Shown one piece after another: positions 1 through 7,888 of a DNA stretch of 64,000 nt; the stretch's first letter is position 1; each line of letters starts with the position of its first letter. The notes under the pieces are model-generated. The model searched no databases, was not told where the DNA came from, and saw only the letters and a program-made list of their open reading frames with translations. A program made the position numbers and the translations under genes. The stretch spans positions 372,001 through 436,000 of the forward strand of contig NZ_CP121664.1 of assembly GCF_029714285.1 (NCBI RefSeq), in the 5' to 3' direction. The stretch is from Rhizobium sp. CB3090. Its GTDB lineage: Bacteria; Pseudomonadota; Alphaproteobacteria; Rhizobiales; Rhizobiaceae.

Positions 1-223
1 AGTCATCATTCTCGATCGTGACGGAAAAGGCGCGGTCCGTTGAGCTTGCCCCCACCCAGCCCACCAGCTCGCCAGCGCCATGAACACCGAATGAGAAGAG
101 ACCGCGGCTGTCGGTACTGAGAGGCCGATAGAAATTGTCCTGCTTTTCACCGTTAAGCCATTCGGACACTTCGCCGGTTGTGAGTGCCGTCGCCTCGAGT
201 TTAAGCGTCAAAATTTCGGTCAA
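1..223 (-). CDS. Hypothetical protein, N-terminal part, runs off left edge
   Basis: An open frame on the minus strand runs from a TTG at 223 to the window edge, about 74 codons without a stop. An in-frame TAG lies three codons upstream of the TTG, so the start is constrained to this TTG or a later codon. The peptide begins MTEILTLKLEATALTTGEVS and includes a Gly/Val/Phe-rich stretch (LFSFGVHGAGELVGWVG). I do not recognise the family. The codon choice looks coding, but the ribosome site (GTAGGGC) is weak. Confidence 0.4.
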   Translation of the reverse strand, partial: MTEILTLKLEATALTTGEVSEWLNGEKQDNFYRPLSTDSRGLFSFGVHGAGELVGWVGASSTDRAFSVTIENDD

Positions 224-759
224 CTTGCCCTACCCAATCACTGTTTTTTGTCGCGCGCGCTCGCAGTGACGGCAAACAACTGGCCCCCTGTCAGCTACTA
301 ACGAAAAATTGATTGACCTCAAATAGCCTTTTCTGGCTATTTCGCTCATGTCTTCTTCATCGGACGAAGCGATTTGACCTTTGAGCAAATTCGCCGCTCA
401 TGGCGCTATCAAGACGCGTATCAGTGTTTCGATGCGGTCCGTCTTTGCTCGGGGATTAACAGCGAGGCATGGCAATGGATGTAGCTTCCACAATATGGCG
501 CTCGATCCAAGTTCCTTGCCGAGCAATCGCCCCAGCCAAATATCAAGTCCGCTTCCTCAATCACCGCCGGCGGATAGAGCCTGCCTTATGCCGCTCACCT
601 TTCTGGCGAGGGGCCGCAAAGTATGAGAACCAAGGCGATGTCTCTCCCAGTCGTATGGCGACACTTTCGCTCCTACGAACAGCGGTACGATCCTGCTCGC
701 CGTTCATCGCGGGGATCGAACATCCATTGCGCTAGATCGCGCTGCTGCGCTTTTGAAGG

Positions 760-1200
760 ATGATATCATGCCCTCTACATGCTGCACGGCTCTATAACGG
801 CTTCTGGTGCACGCGCGACCGCAGCCTGCTAAGTCAGCCTAGCGCCGATGCCGCCAAAGTGCGGATGTATGAATTGTTTGGAAACGACTTGCAAAGCGTG
901 GGGCCTTCTTTCGGATATAACCTCCCACTCTACGTGTGGTGCGCGGAAGTCTTAAAGGATTTTTTAGCTCGCCGTGCGCCCCTACCGAACCTTCAGTTGG
1001 ATCGGAGCCGTTATCAGGGGGAGATGTTGCTTATCGCAGCAGGGAACGATGTCATATTCTCTCCGGCGATGGGCAAAGCTATCGTTTCAGCCTATCCCAA
1101 AGCACGATTCTTATTGGTTCGAGGTGGCCACCGGCTGGATCTGATCACGGGTACCACCGTTCCGTTCGCCGAGCGTACTTTTTGCATGGCCTCCGCGCGC
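760..1200 (+). pseudogene. Possible alpha/beta-hydrolase remnant
   Basis: The frame from 760 contains a stretch resembling the C-terminal acid and histidine loops of alpha/beta hydrolases: LLIAAGNDVIFSPAMG, then VSAYPKARFLLVRGGHRLD. In such folds the Asp and His would be catalytic residues. A shifted frame at about 776 reads YMLHGSITASGA, which could be the oxyanion-hole HG region, so the gene may have been broken by frameshifts. No nucleophile elbow (G-x-S-x-G) is visible in frame. Assignment is tentative; it could be chance similarity. Confidence 0.25.
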
Positions 1201-1623
1201 ATGACACAACCGTGCTCCTGGACTTCCCCCGTCAGCCAGCCGGCGTTCGCCGGAGTGAAAGAGCAACGGAGCCGAGCGCATGTCTGGCGTGACCCGTTTG
1301 CCGAGCCAGCCGAATTTTCCAGCACGCTGTCGGTTCGACGGTCCTCGCAACTCCCACCGCCTTCATGAAAGCGGAGCGCAAGGAGTGGGGCAGTCGGTCC
1401 CGCTTCCCCTTCGGGCCACTTTGTTGAAGCTCCTGCGGCTGCTCCCGGTTCCGCTCCTTGCGCGTCGAGAATTCCCGAAATCCCGGCCTGCGGCCGGCGC
1501 TGTGCTGATTTCTCTGATACTCTCCATTTTTGCAGTATTGTGCCTGCCGACCACAAGTCGGGGTAGGCTTGTGACTGCTGCCCGCAACTGCCACATCTTG
1601 ATTCTGCTCCATGCGGATTGAAT

Positions 1624-1639
1624 GTGGTTGCGTAACCAC
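1624..1639. promoter_or_regulatory. Inverted repeat upstream of antitoxin (likely autoregulatory operator)
   Basis: GTGGTT-GCGT-AACCAC is an inverted repeat with 6-bp arms and a 4-bp spacer, ending 17 bp before the antitoxin ATG at 1657. Phd/YefM antitoxins normally repress their own operon through such palindromes, so an operator role is inferred from position. Confidence 0.5.
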
Positions 1640-1656
1640 GAAATTGGAGGCTCGCC

Positions 1657-1911
1657 ATGACCGTCACCACGCTTTCAGGACGAGAACTCAATCAGGATCT
1701 TGGCCGCGCAAAGCGCGCCACCAAGGATGGGCCTGTGATCATCACCGAGAGGGGACGGCCTGCGCATGTTCTCCTGTCGTTCGACGAGTATAAGCAGCTT
1801 ACGGGCAAAATGCGGACGCTCGGCGACATGCTGGCGCCGGCGGGGGCCGAAGACATCGATTTGCCGCTCCCGCAACGCACGGAACACACCCAACCGGTCG
1901 ACCTGTCCTGA
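1657..1911 (+). CDS. Phd/YefM-family antitoxin (left module)
   Basis: An 84-residue protein of the Phd/YefM antitoxin family. The N-terminal DNA-binding part reads TTLSGRELNQDLGRAKRATK, followed by the family pattern GPVIITERGRPAHVLLS and a variable toxin-binding tail. It should neutralise the toxin encoded next door and repress the operon. A strong ribosome site (GGAGG) precedes ATG 1657. The stop overlaps the toxin ATG by one base (TGATG at 1909-1913), typical of coupled translation. It has the same length and layout as the antitoxin at 10265-10519, so the two modules are paralogues. Its cognate toxin is frameshifted, so this copy may survive as an orphan antitoxin or anti-addiction gene. 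Confidence 0.85.
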   Translation: MTVTTLSGRELNQDLGRAKRATKDGPVIITERGRPAHVLLSFDEYKQLTGKMRTLGDMLAPAGAEDIDLPLPQRTEHTQPVDLS

Positions 1912-2279
1912 TGCTATTGCTCGATACCAATGTCGTATCCGAACTGCGCAAGGTTGCAAGCGGCAAGGGTGATCCCAATGTCGCGGTCTGGAACGAAACC
2001 GTCGATCCTGCCGAGAACCTTCATTTCATCTGTCGTCCTGCACGAGCGGGAAATTGGCGTTCGGCTGGTGGAGCATAATGATCCGGCCGCATCCTACCTC
2101 TGGACGAGGCGGCGGCCGTCCAGGCGGCCCAATGGCATGTGCCCGATCCCAAACCGGTCAACGACGCCTATATCGCAGCGACAGCCTTCATCCGTCGCAT
2201 GACGCTGGTCACACGCAACGTCAAAGATTTCGAGGGCATGAGAGTTGCACTCGTCAATCCGTGGAAGCATTCAATATAA
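1911..2279 (+). pseudogene. VapC-like PIN-domain toxin, frameshifted
   Basis: The frame opens MLLLDTNVVSELRKVASGKG, the PIN-domain start with its first metal-binding Asp. It is continuous through LHFI at about 2030, then must shift to continue with SSVVLHEREIGVRLVEHNDP. It shifts again to finish with NDAYIAATAFIRRMTLVTRNVKDFEG and VNPWKHSI at a TAA (2277-2279). The late part contains the C-terminal motif TRNVKDFEG typical of FitB/VapC RNases. Two or more indels therefore separate the conserved blocks, and no single frame gives a full-length toxin of about 138 residues. The intact relative is at 9846-10268. Confidence 0.8.
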
Positions 2280-2590
2280 TCTTCCTAAGAATCCCACGGC
2301 GATCGCTCGTATGATCTGCGAACAACAATCATTGCATCGCGCTTGAGGATGGAAGCGGCGCGCTCGCATGCGCAGTTGAACATGTGAAAATCGCCTCCCC
2401 GCGCGCGGATGCATGGGAAGAAGATCAGCCAGGGCGAGATCGGCACGTGCGTTCCGCCGAGATCAGTTCAGATCTGCCGAGATGCGAACGGAATCTCGGC
2501 ATGACCGCGAGCTTCCGATGGCCAAAGGCGATCGGACCTGCTGCTTCCCGCACGGCGGCATGACTGCGCTATTCCTTCTGTTATCCGAGA
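2280..2590. other. Intergenic, no gene recognised
   Basis: About 310 bp between the broken toxin and the 3' end of the MocR-type regulator. A short frame at 2413-2607 on the plus strand has no family features and overlaps the regulator's end. Nothing else is supported. Confidence 0.5.
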
Positions 2591-3994
2591 TTAAAGTTTA
2601 TGTTTAATAGCCTGGCTGAGGCGCTTTGCGCCCTCAACAAGAGTGGTGGGGTGGCCTGCGAAAGTTAGCCGCAGGAACGAGCCTTCTGGGTCCGCGGGAA
2701 ACCATGCGCGACCGGCGCTGATGAAAACACCGTTCCGGGCCATATCCGCAGCGAGCGCGACATCGCAGACGTGATCCGGCAAGCGCAGCCAAAGGTGCAT
2801 GCCTCCGGTCGGCACCTGAAACGTCACGCAATCCCCCGCTTCCTCGCGCAGCGCGCCGACGAGTATATCGCGCCGCTCGATTAGGGCAGCGCAGGCGGCC
2901 TTGAGATGACGCTTCCATCCTGGCGCGGAGACAACGGCCAAAGCCGCCGCTTGCAAGGGGCCGGCCACAAAGAAGTCTTGACTAGCGCGAGCCACCTTCA
3001 GCCGTGCCAGGGCCGCTCCTCGTGCCATGACGGCTGCGACCCTCAAGCCGGGTGCAGCCGATTTGGCAAGGGACCTAATATAAACAACGTGTCCATGGCG
3101 ATCACCCGTCGCAAGCGGAGCCGGTGCATTGCCTGTCAGGTCGAGATCGCGCGCCCAGTCGTCCTCGATGATGAAGGCGCGCGCCTCTGCCGCGATGTCG
3201 AGGACGGCAGCTCGCCGCTCAATCGACGTCACGACGCCCGACGGATTGGAGAAGGTTGGTTGGCTGTAAAAGACCCGGGCCCCCGTCTGTTGGAAGGCGT
3301 CCTCCAGCAGTTCCGGTCGCACTCCGTTTTCGTCCATAGCTACGGGAATGACTTCAAGACCCGCCGCCCGGGCAGCCGAAATGGCGCCAGTATAGGTCGG
3401 GGTCTCCACAAGGATCGGACGTCCAGGCGGCACGAGTGCCCGTAGGGTCGCAGTGATCGCCGCCTGCCCGCCGTTGCATATGATGACGTCATGGGGCGAA
3501 AATACGGCGCCGTTTCCGATCTCGCGCGAGAACCACGCTCGCAATGACTGAAGACCCTCAATCGGCAGTCGATCCCAAAGATCGACACCACCTGCGGCTC
3601 GACGGAGCGCATGTGCCAGAAGGCCAGACGCCTGTAGATCGGGCGGCAGGTAGCCCATGTTCAAGATCAGGCCGTCGGCTGGTGGAAGTGTCAATGAAGC
3701 TTCAAAAAAACCACCGTCTTCACGCGCAGCTCCAAGTGCGACAGATTGCCAAGATAAGTCGACAACTTCGGAGGGACCCGCGGGCGTTTCGCGAACGAAG
3801 GTTCCTTGGCCTGGACGGGGCTCGATCAGGCCTTCGCTGACGAGTTGGGCAAATGCTCGCTCCACCGTCGCGGGACTGACATGGAATTCCTTCATAAGAG
3901 AACGCACGGAAGGCAGTCGCAGCCCGGGCTTTGCCGAGGCTATCTCCCTGCGCAGCGATTGTGTAACGGCCAATAGTCTGTTATCTACTTTCAT
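2591..3994 (-). CDS. MocR/GntR-type regulator with aminotransferase-like domain
   Basis: A 467-residue regulator with an N-terminal GntR winged helix (about residues 10-75: RLPSVRSLMKEFHVSPATVERAF, then LIEPRPGQGTFV). A fold-type-I PLP aminotransferase domain follows, with the Lys motif SLAKSAAPGLR. MocR proteins sense PLP-amino acid adducts and control amino-acid or vitamin B6 related genes. The ATG at 3994 is chosen because the winged helix needs these residues; a TTG at 4000 is also in frame. The start codon overlaps the divergent transporter's ATG (CATG at 3992-3995) and neither has a good ribosome site. An inverted repeat (3980-4010) is centred on this point, suggesting autoregulation. 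It is probably the local regulator of the 3993-9478 gene set. Confidence 0.9.
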   Translation of the reverse strand: MKVDNRLLAVTQSLRREIASAKPGLRLPSVRSLMKEFHVSPATVERAFAQLVSEGLIEPRPGQGTFVRETPAGPSEVVDLSWQSVALGAAREDGGFFEASLTLPPADGLILNMGYLPPDLQASGLLAHALRRAAGGVDLWDRLPIEGLQSLRAWFSREIGNGAVFSPHDVIICNGGQAAITATLRALVPPGRPILVETPTYTGAISAARAAGLEVIPVAMDENGVRPELLEDAFQQTGARVFYSQPTFSNPSGVVTSIERRAAVLDIAAEARAFIIEDDWARDLDLTGNAPAPLATGDRHGHVVYIRSLAKSAAPGLRVAAVMARGAALARLKVARASQDFFVAGPLQAAALAVVSAPGWKRHLKAACAALIERRDILVGALREEAGDCVTFQVPTGGMHLWLRLPDHVCDVALAADMARNGVFISAGRAWFPADPEGSFLRLTFAGHPTTLVEGAKRLSQAIKHKL

Positions 3995-4010
3995 GAGCAA
4001 GATAGATAAC
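3980..4010. promoter_or_regulatory. Inverted repeat over the divergent start codons
   Basis: GTTATCTA (3980-3987) and TAGATAAC (4003-4010) are perfect 8-bp inverted arms with a 15-bp spacer. The spacer contains both proposed start codons of the regulator and the transporter. The centre-to-centre distance of 23 bp places the arms about two helical turns apart. I infer a binding site for the MocR regulator. A site here also raises the possibility that the transporter really starts at GTG 4044. Confidence 0.5.
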
Positions 4011-5252
4011 GCTACTGATCAAAAAAGGGAAACGCTTTCGCTTGTGACGCCTGTTACAGCCGAGACGAACCAGAGGCTGCTTGATTGGTTGCCGGCGAGC
4101 GTTCTAGTGCCCTATCTCATTACCGCCATTGCACTCGCTCTCGCTTATGGTTCAAGCTTTCTGCTTGTGGACGTTATGCGATCCGCAGGCTTTCAGGCAT
4201 CTGCCGCCGGAGGCGTCGTTAGTGCAGGAACCATCGCGACCCTGGTCGGTGCCATTTTCGCGGGGCGGCTGGCGGAATATACAGGTATTTTGCCGCTCGT
4301 TGCCGTCTCTTCTCTTGTCATGGCGGCCGCAATGACCAGCTTTGCCCTGGTCGGAACTGGCGGTCTGGCGTTTGCCTATACCGGTGGCGTCCTGCTCGGT
4401 TTTGGTTGGGCGGTCTGTTACACGCTCGCCCCAATCCAACTCATTGATCGCCTCAAACCTTCCGCTCGCTTGGAAGCTCTCACTCTCCTTTCAGGATCCC
4501 AAATGCTCGGCATCGGCGGATCAGCTCCGCTGGGTCACTTCATTGCTGACCAGATCGGTGATCCCGGTGCCGCTTACGCATTTTATGCCGTCTTCTGCGT
4601 GGTGGCTGCGGTATTCGCCATGTTCGTACAGACGCGTTTGAAGCGCCAGCCGCAACTTTCCGCACGCGCCGTTGCTCTCTCCGTCCCAACGAGCCTGTCC
4701 ATTTTACGTGGTAAAACGGTGTTGCCGGTGATCATGATGGGAATTGGTGCTTGTACATTCGCTGGTCTGTCCACGTTTCAAAGCATATATGCCGCATCGC
4801 GAGGACTTTCACCCAATGTCTTCTTTCTGACATTCACTGTCACGACGGTCGCATTGCGGTTTTCGCTCGCGTCGATGATCGGAAAATTGCCGCTCGGTCG
4901 CCTGGCGCTCGCTCTCTTCGTAACAACACTGATTGGGATCGGACTTCTGGTTTTGAACTCGGGAAGCGCGCTGCTGTATGTCGTCGCCAGCGTTCTCTTT
5001 GCCGTAGGCTACGGCCTCACCTATTCCACCTTGAACGCCATGGTGGTGAACCTTGCTGGCGATCGTGGCCTGTCGATCGCCGTCGCCTCCCAAGTCTTCG
5101 CGCTCGCTTATTTTGCGGGATCGTTCGGCTTCCCGTATTTCGGCGGCATATTAATTGCAGCTCATGGCATCGACGTTGCAATGCTCGTAATGGCAGGGCT
5201 GGTCGCTATCAACATCGCTATCATCAGCCAGACAGTTTGGAGGCCGATGTAG
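3993..5252 (+). CDS. MFS transporter (candidate exporter of the cluster product)
   Basis: A 419-residue major facilitator protein with about 12 hydrophobic segments, beginning with LVPYLITAIALALAYGSSFLL and ending with VAMLVMAGLVAINIAIISQTVW. The substrate cannot be read from sequence; by position in the gene set it may export the N-hydroxylase/cupin product. ATG 3993 overlaps the divergent regulator's start and lacks a ribosome site. An in-frame GTG at 4044 follows AAAAAAGGGA with a long 13-nt spacing and would leave room for a promoter, so the start is uncertain. The N-hydroxylase gene follows after 84 bp on the same strand. Confidence 0.85.
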   Translation: MSKIDNATDQKRETLSLVTPVTAETNQRLLDWLPASVLVPYLITAIALALAYGSSFLLVDVMRSAGFQASAAGGVVSAGTIATLVGAIFAGRLAEYTGILPLVAVSSLVMAAAMTSFALVGTGGLAFAYTGGVLLGFGWAVCYTLAPIQLIDRLKPSARLEALTLLSGSQMLGIGGSAPLGHFIADQIGDPGAAYAFYAVFCVVAAVFAMFVQTRLKRQPQLSARAVALSVPTSLSILRGKTVLPVIMMGIGACTFAGLSTFQSIYAASRGLSPNVFFLTFTVTTVALRFSLASMIGKLPLGRLALALFVTTLIGIGLLVLNSGSALLYVVASVLFAVGYGLTYSTLNAMVVNLAGDRGLSIAVASQVFALAYFAGSFGFPYFGGILIAAHGIDVAMLVMAGLVAINIAIISQTVWRPM

Positions 5253-5336
5253 GAAACCGATCTCGTTATGATTTTCCCCCAATGCTCGATCGGTTACCGC
5301 GCTTAAAGGAAATTTTTTGACCATAGGAAAGATTCT

Positions 5337-6581
5337 ATGGAAATTCTGGATCTCATCGGCATAGGCATCGGGCCCTTCAATCTTAGTCTTGCTGCACTGG
5401 CACATCCGACGCGCCTGCGCACGATTTTTTTCGAAAAGGAATGCAGCTTCGTTTGGCATCCGGGACTGCTGCTGCCAAATAGTCGCCTGCAGGTATCTCC
5501 GCTGAAGGACTGCGTGACGCTTGCAGATCCCACCAGTCCGTTTTCTTTCCTCAACTATCTTGCAACGCACGGACGACTTTACAGTTTCCTGAACCGGCGC
5601 GACGCAACGACGTCACGTAGTGAGTTCACAGACTATTTCCAGTGGGTTGCGCATCACTTGCCCAGCCTTCGGTTTGGCGAGGAAGTCACCGACATCGCCA
5701 AATTCGACAAGGGTTACCGCGTGACGACGAGTCGAGATGACTATCACGCACGCGCGGTTGCGATCGGGGTGGGTGTCGTTCCGAAAATCCCCGAATGCGC
5801 CAAACCCTGGCTGGGCGATAAGGTCTATCATGTGGCGAGCTATCTCCATCAGTCACCAATCGGTGTGGGTGAACGCGTAATGGTTGTCGGCGGCGGCCAG
5901 AGCGGTGCGGAGGTCGTCGAACACCTGTTGGGCAATCCCGATGTGCGCAAGATCATATGGGTGACATCACGGGCGAACCTGTTCACGAGGGATGACAGCG
6001 CTTTTGTCAACGTGGCGTACACGCCGTCTTACAGCCAGCGCTTTCATTCGCTGCCACTTCAGGAGCGTCGGGCTATCGTCGATGAAGAGTTGCTCACCAG
6101 CGACGGCATTTCAGCGGAATTGTGCAATCGCATCTATGAAATTATCTATCATCGCAGCGCGAGCGGCTATAGCGACGATATCATTCAGCTGCTGCCCGCA
6201 GTCGTTATGAAGGAGTTGTCTCCTCATCCACATGGTTGGCAAGCGCTGTTGGCCTCGCGTGGCGCCCCTTTGCGAACAGTAGAGGCCGATCGTATCGTTC
6301 TCGCCACCGGTTTTCAGCCTCGCTCGCTTCCGTTCATCGATCGCCTATTGGCTTCCGCCGCCATCGAAGATGGCCTGCCGGTCGTAGATGAAGATTACGC
6401 CGTTCAATTCAACGACAGTTCCCCAGGCCACGTGTATCTGCAGAACCGGACGCGCGTCCAAAGTGGCTTGCAGAGTGTGAATTTGTCACTCGTAGCGTAC
6501 CGAAATAGTCGCATCGTCAATAGCCTGCTTGGGCGTGATCACTATGCGAACGTCCCAGATCGGCAGATCTTCGGGGGCTAG
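5337..6581 (+). CDS. L-lysine/L-ornithine N-monooxygenase (SidA/IucD family)
   Basis: A 414-residue flavin N-hydroxylating monooxygenase. It would use FAD, NADPH and O2 to hydroxylate the side-chain amine of lysine or ornithine in the cytoplasm. The FAD motif is GIGIGPFNLS (G8 to S17). The NADPH motif is VGGGQSGAE (G185-G190). The family's late motif LATGFQPRSLPF starts near residue 322. Length fits IucD/PvdA enzymes (about 430). It is usually a siderophore enzyme, but no NIS synthetase, NRPS, acyltransferase or TonB receptor is nearby. Instead a cupin and a MetRS-like gene follow, the partners of N-hydroxylases that feed N-N bond formation. A ribosome site AGGAAAG precedes ATG 5337. Lysine versus ornithine preference cannot be told. 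Confidence 0.9.
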   Translation: MEILDLIGIGIGPFNLSLAALAHPTRLRTIFFEKECSFVWHPGLLLPNSRLQVSPLKDCVTLADPTSPFSFLNYLATHGRLYSFLNRRDATTSRSEFTDYFQWVAHHLPSLRFGEEVTDIAKFDKGYRVTTSRDDYHARAVAIGVGVVPKIPECAKPWLGDKVYHVASYLHQSPIGVGERVMVVGGGQSGAEVVEHLLGNPDVRKIIWVTSRANLFTRDDSAFVNVAYTPSYSQRFHSLPLQERRAIVDEELLTSDGISAELCNRIYEIIYHRSASGYSDDIIQLLPAVVMKELSPHPHGWQALLASRGAPLRTVEADRIVLATGFQPRSLPFIDRLLASAAIEDGLPVVDEDYAVQFNDSSPGHVYLQNRTRVQSGLQSVNLSLVAYRNSRIVNSLLGRDHYANVPDRQIFGG

Positions 6582-6756
6582 ATTGATTACCATGCAAGAT
6601 ACAAGAGGATCGATCATTCTCCGCAAGAGCAATGCAGCTCGCCGAACAGCAACGTGCACAAGGATAAACGGGCGACATTTCCATGATCCTGCAAACTGCC
6701 TGGCCCGACCGGTGCAGCTTTGTCAGGCAGATCAATTCTGATGAGGAGACTTACCC

Positions 6757-7536
6757 ATGTTAACTGCAGCACAAAAAGCAACATGGCATAAAACTGGATA
6801 CGTCAAGTTAGAGGAATTTTTCGACCAGGAAAATCGTGAACGTCTCTCAACTCTCGTCGAAGATATTTCGCGCTGGGACATAAGTGACGACAAATGGTTG
6901 ATGTGGTTCGAGAAAACGACGGACAACAGAAAGATAATTTCCAAGGTCGAGAACTTCCTTGAATTTAATGCCCCTCTGCGTGATCTGATGCTGGCTGATC
7001 ACCGGATCAAGTCCATCGTCGAGTCCTTGCTGGAGGAAGATGCCCGGATGCTCAAAGAGCTGTTGATCTTCAAATATCCCGACAGTGGCGGCTATCGCCC
7101 GCATCAGGACATCTACCATGTCCCACATAAGCTGCCGGACCGGATGGTGCATGCGATTGTTGCAATCGGCATCGACGATTCCGGCCCGGACAACGGAGGC
7201 CTTTTCTTCAGCCCTGCAAATCATAAGAAGGGTGTATTCCCGATGGATGCCGGCGGCGTGATTTACCCCGACATCGCGGAAACGTTCGCCTGGGAGCCGG
7301 TATCATGGAAGGCCGGCGACATTTTCATCTTTGACGATTATGCGCCTCATTATTCAAAACCTAATAAAAGTGAAAATTCGCGAAGGGTAATTTACCTGGT
7401 GTTCCAGCGCGCCTCCACCGGAGGGCCAACGCGGGCCGAGTACAACAAACTCAAACGCGCCTACAACCCTCCCGAGGGCAAGGTCTCCGACATCGACGAA
7501 CTCAAGCCCCCGAACGGCATTTTCTATCGCGAGTGA
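6757..7536 (+). CDS. Phytanoyl-CoA dioxygenase (PhyH) family Fe(II)/2-oxoglutarate oxygenase
   Basis: A 259-residue protein of the PhyH family, which also includes free amino-acid hydroxylases and ectoine hydroxylase. The iron facial triad is visible as H116-Q-D118 (in YRPHQDIYH) and H198 (in DDYAPHYSKP). R209 or R210 is placed to bind 2-oxoglutarate. ATG 6757 is preceded by GAGGAG. It sits between the N-hydroxylase (175 bp upstream) and the cupin (21 bp downstream), so hydroxylation of an amino acid precursor or of the hydrazine product is inferred. The gene looks more AT-rich than the catabolic operons farther right, which suggests acquisition by transfer. Confidence 0.85.
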   Translation: MLTAAQKATWHKTGYVKLEEFFDQENRERLSTLVEDISRWDISDDKWLMWFEKTTDNRKIISKVENFLEFNAPLRDLMLADHRIKSIVESLLEEDARMLKELLIFKYPDSGGYRPHQDIYHVPHKLPDRMVHAIVAIGIDDSGPDNGGLFFSPANHKKGVFPMDAGGVIYPDIAETFAWEPVSWKAGDIFIFDDYAPHYSKPNKSENSRRVIYLVFQRASTGGPTRAEYNKLKRAYNPPEGKVSDIDELKPPNGIFYRE

Positions 7537-7557
7537 AGCACCGGATGAGAGGCAGAC

Positions 7558-7887
7558 ATGTATACGAAACAGATCGACGGCTCAATCATGCGCCCGGAGT
7601 ATGGCGTTCTGGTCTGCCGATTGCTTGAACATCTGCCGCAGACGGTCGCAACGGGCTTCGGCACATCGATTGTGGAGGTGGTGGCGAACGGTGCAGTCGA
7701 TCTTCATTCGCACCCAGAGCATGAACTTTGGGTGTTGATCTCGGGCAGTGGCGTGTTCGAGGCCGACGGCGAAACCACGGAGGTCAGTGGGAACACGCTG
7801 CTCTACATAGGGCCACACCAAAGGCACGCTATCAAAAACAGCGACCCTGAAACCAGTCTAAAGTTCCTTTCGATATGGTGGGATTGA
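7558..7887 (+). CDS. Small cupin protein, candidate N-N bond-forming metalloenzyme
   Basis: A 109-residue single-domain cupin. Motif 1 gives H50, H52 and E56 (DLHSHPEHELW) and motif 2 gives H90 (GPHQRHAI), so all four metal ligands are present. In known actinomycete hydrazine synthetases (for example Spb40 of the s56-p1 pathway) a zinc-binding cupin fused to a MetRS-like domain rearranges an amino-acyl hydroxylamine ester into an N-N bond. Here the same two parts are separate: the MetRS-like gene starts 1 nt after this stop. The neighbouring N-hydroxylase would supply the hydroxylamine. As an isolated sequence it could be any small cupin; the functional call rests on context. Confidence 0.75.
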   Translation: MYTKQIDGSIMRPEYGVLVCRLLEHLPQTVATGFGTSIVEVVANGAVDLHSHPEHELWVLISGSGVFEADGETTEVSGNTLLYIGPHQRHAIKNSDPETSLKFLSIWWD

Positions 7888-7888
7888 C

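Larger units (their letters stand above)
224..1656. other. Decayed region without an intact gene
   Basis: About 1.4 kb with overlapping short frames on both strands, none having convincing start, length and composition. The only recognisable piece is a possible alpha/beta-hydrolase fragment, listed separately. The operator-like inverted repeat at 1624-1639 belongs to the following antitoxin gene. I see no terminal repeats or transposase fragments that would explain the decay. Confidence 0.5.

Noticed and set aside
3657..3992. N-terminal extension of the MFS transporter frame upstream of 3993
   Set aside because: It runs antisense through the winged-helix coding part of the MocR gene, is Ser/Arg-rich, and does not look like a transporter N-terminus.
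5337..6581. Hydroxamate siderophore locus
   Set aside because: The N-hydroxylase alone would fit, but no acyltransferase, NIS synthetase, NRPS, TonB receptor or iron ABC transporter is in the surrounding genes.
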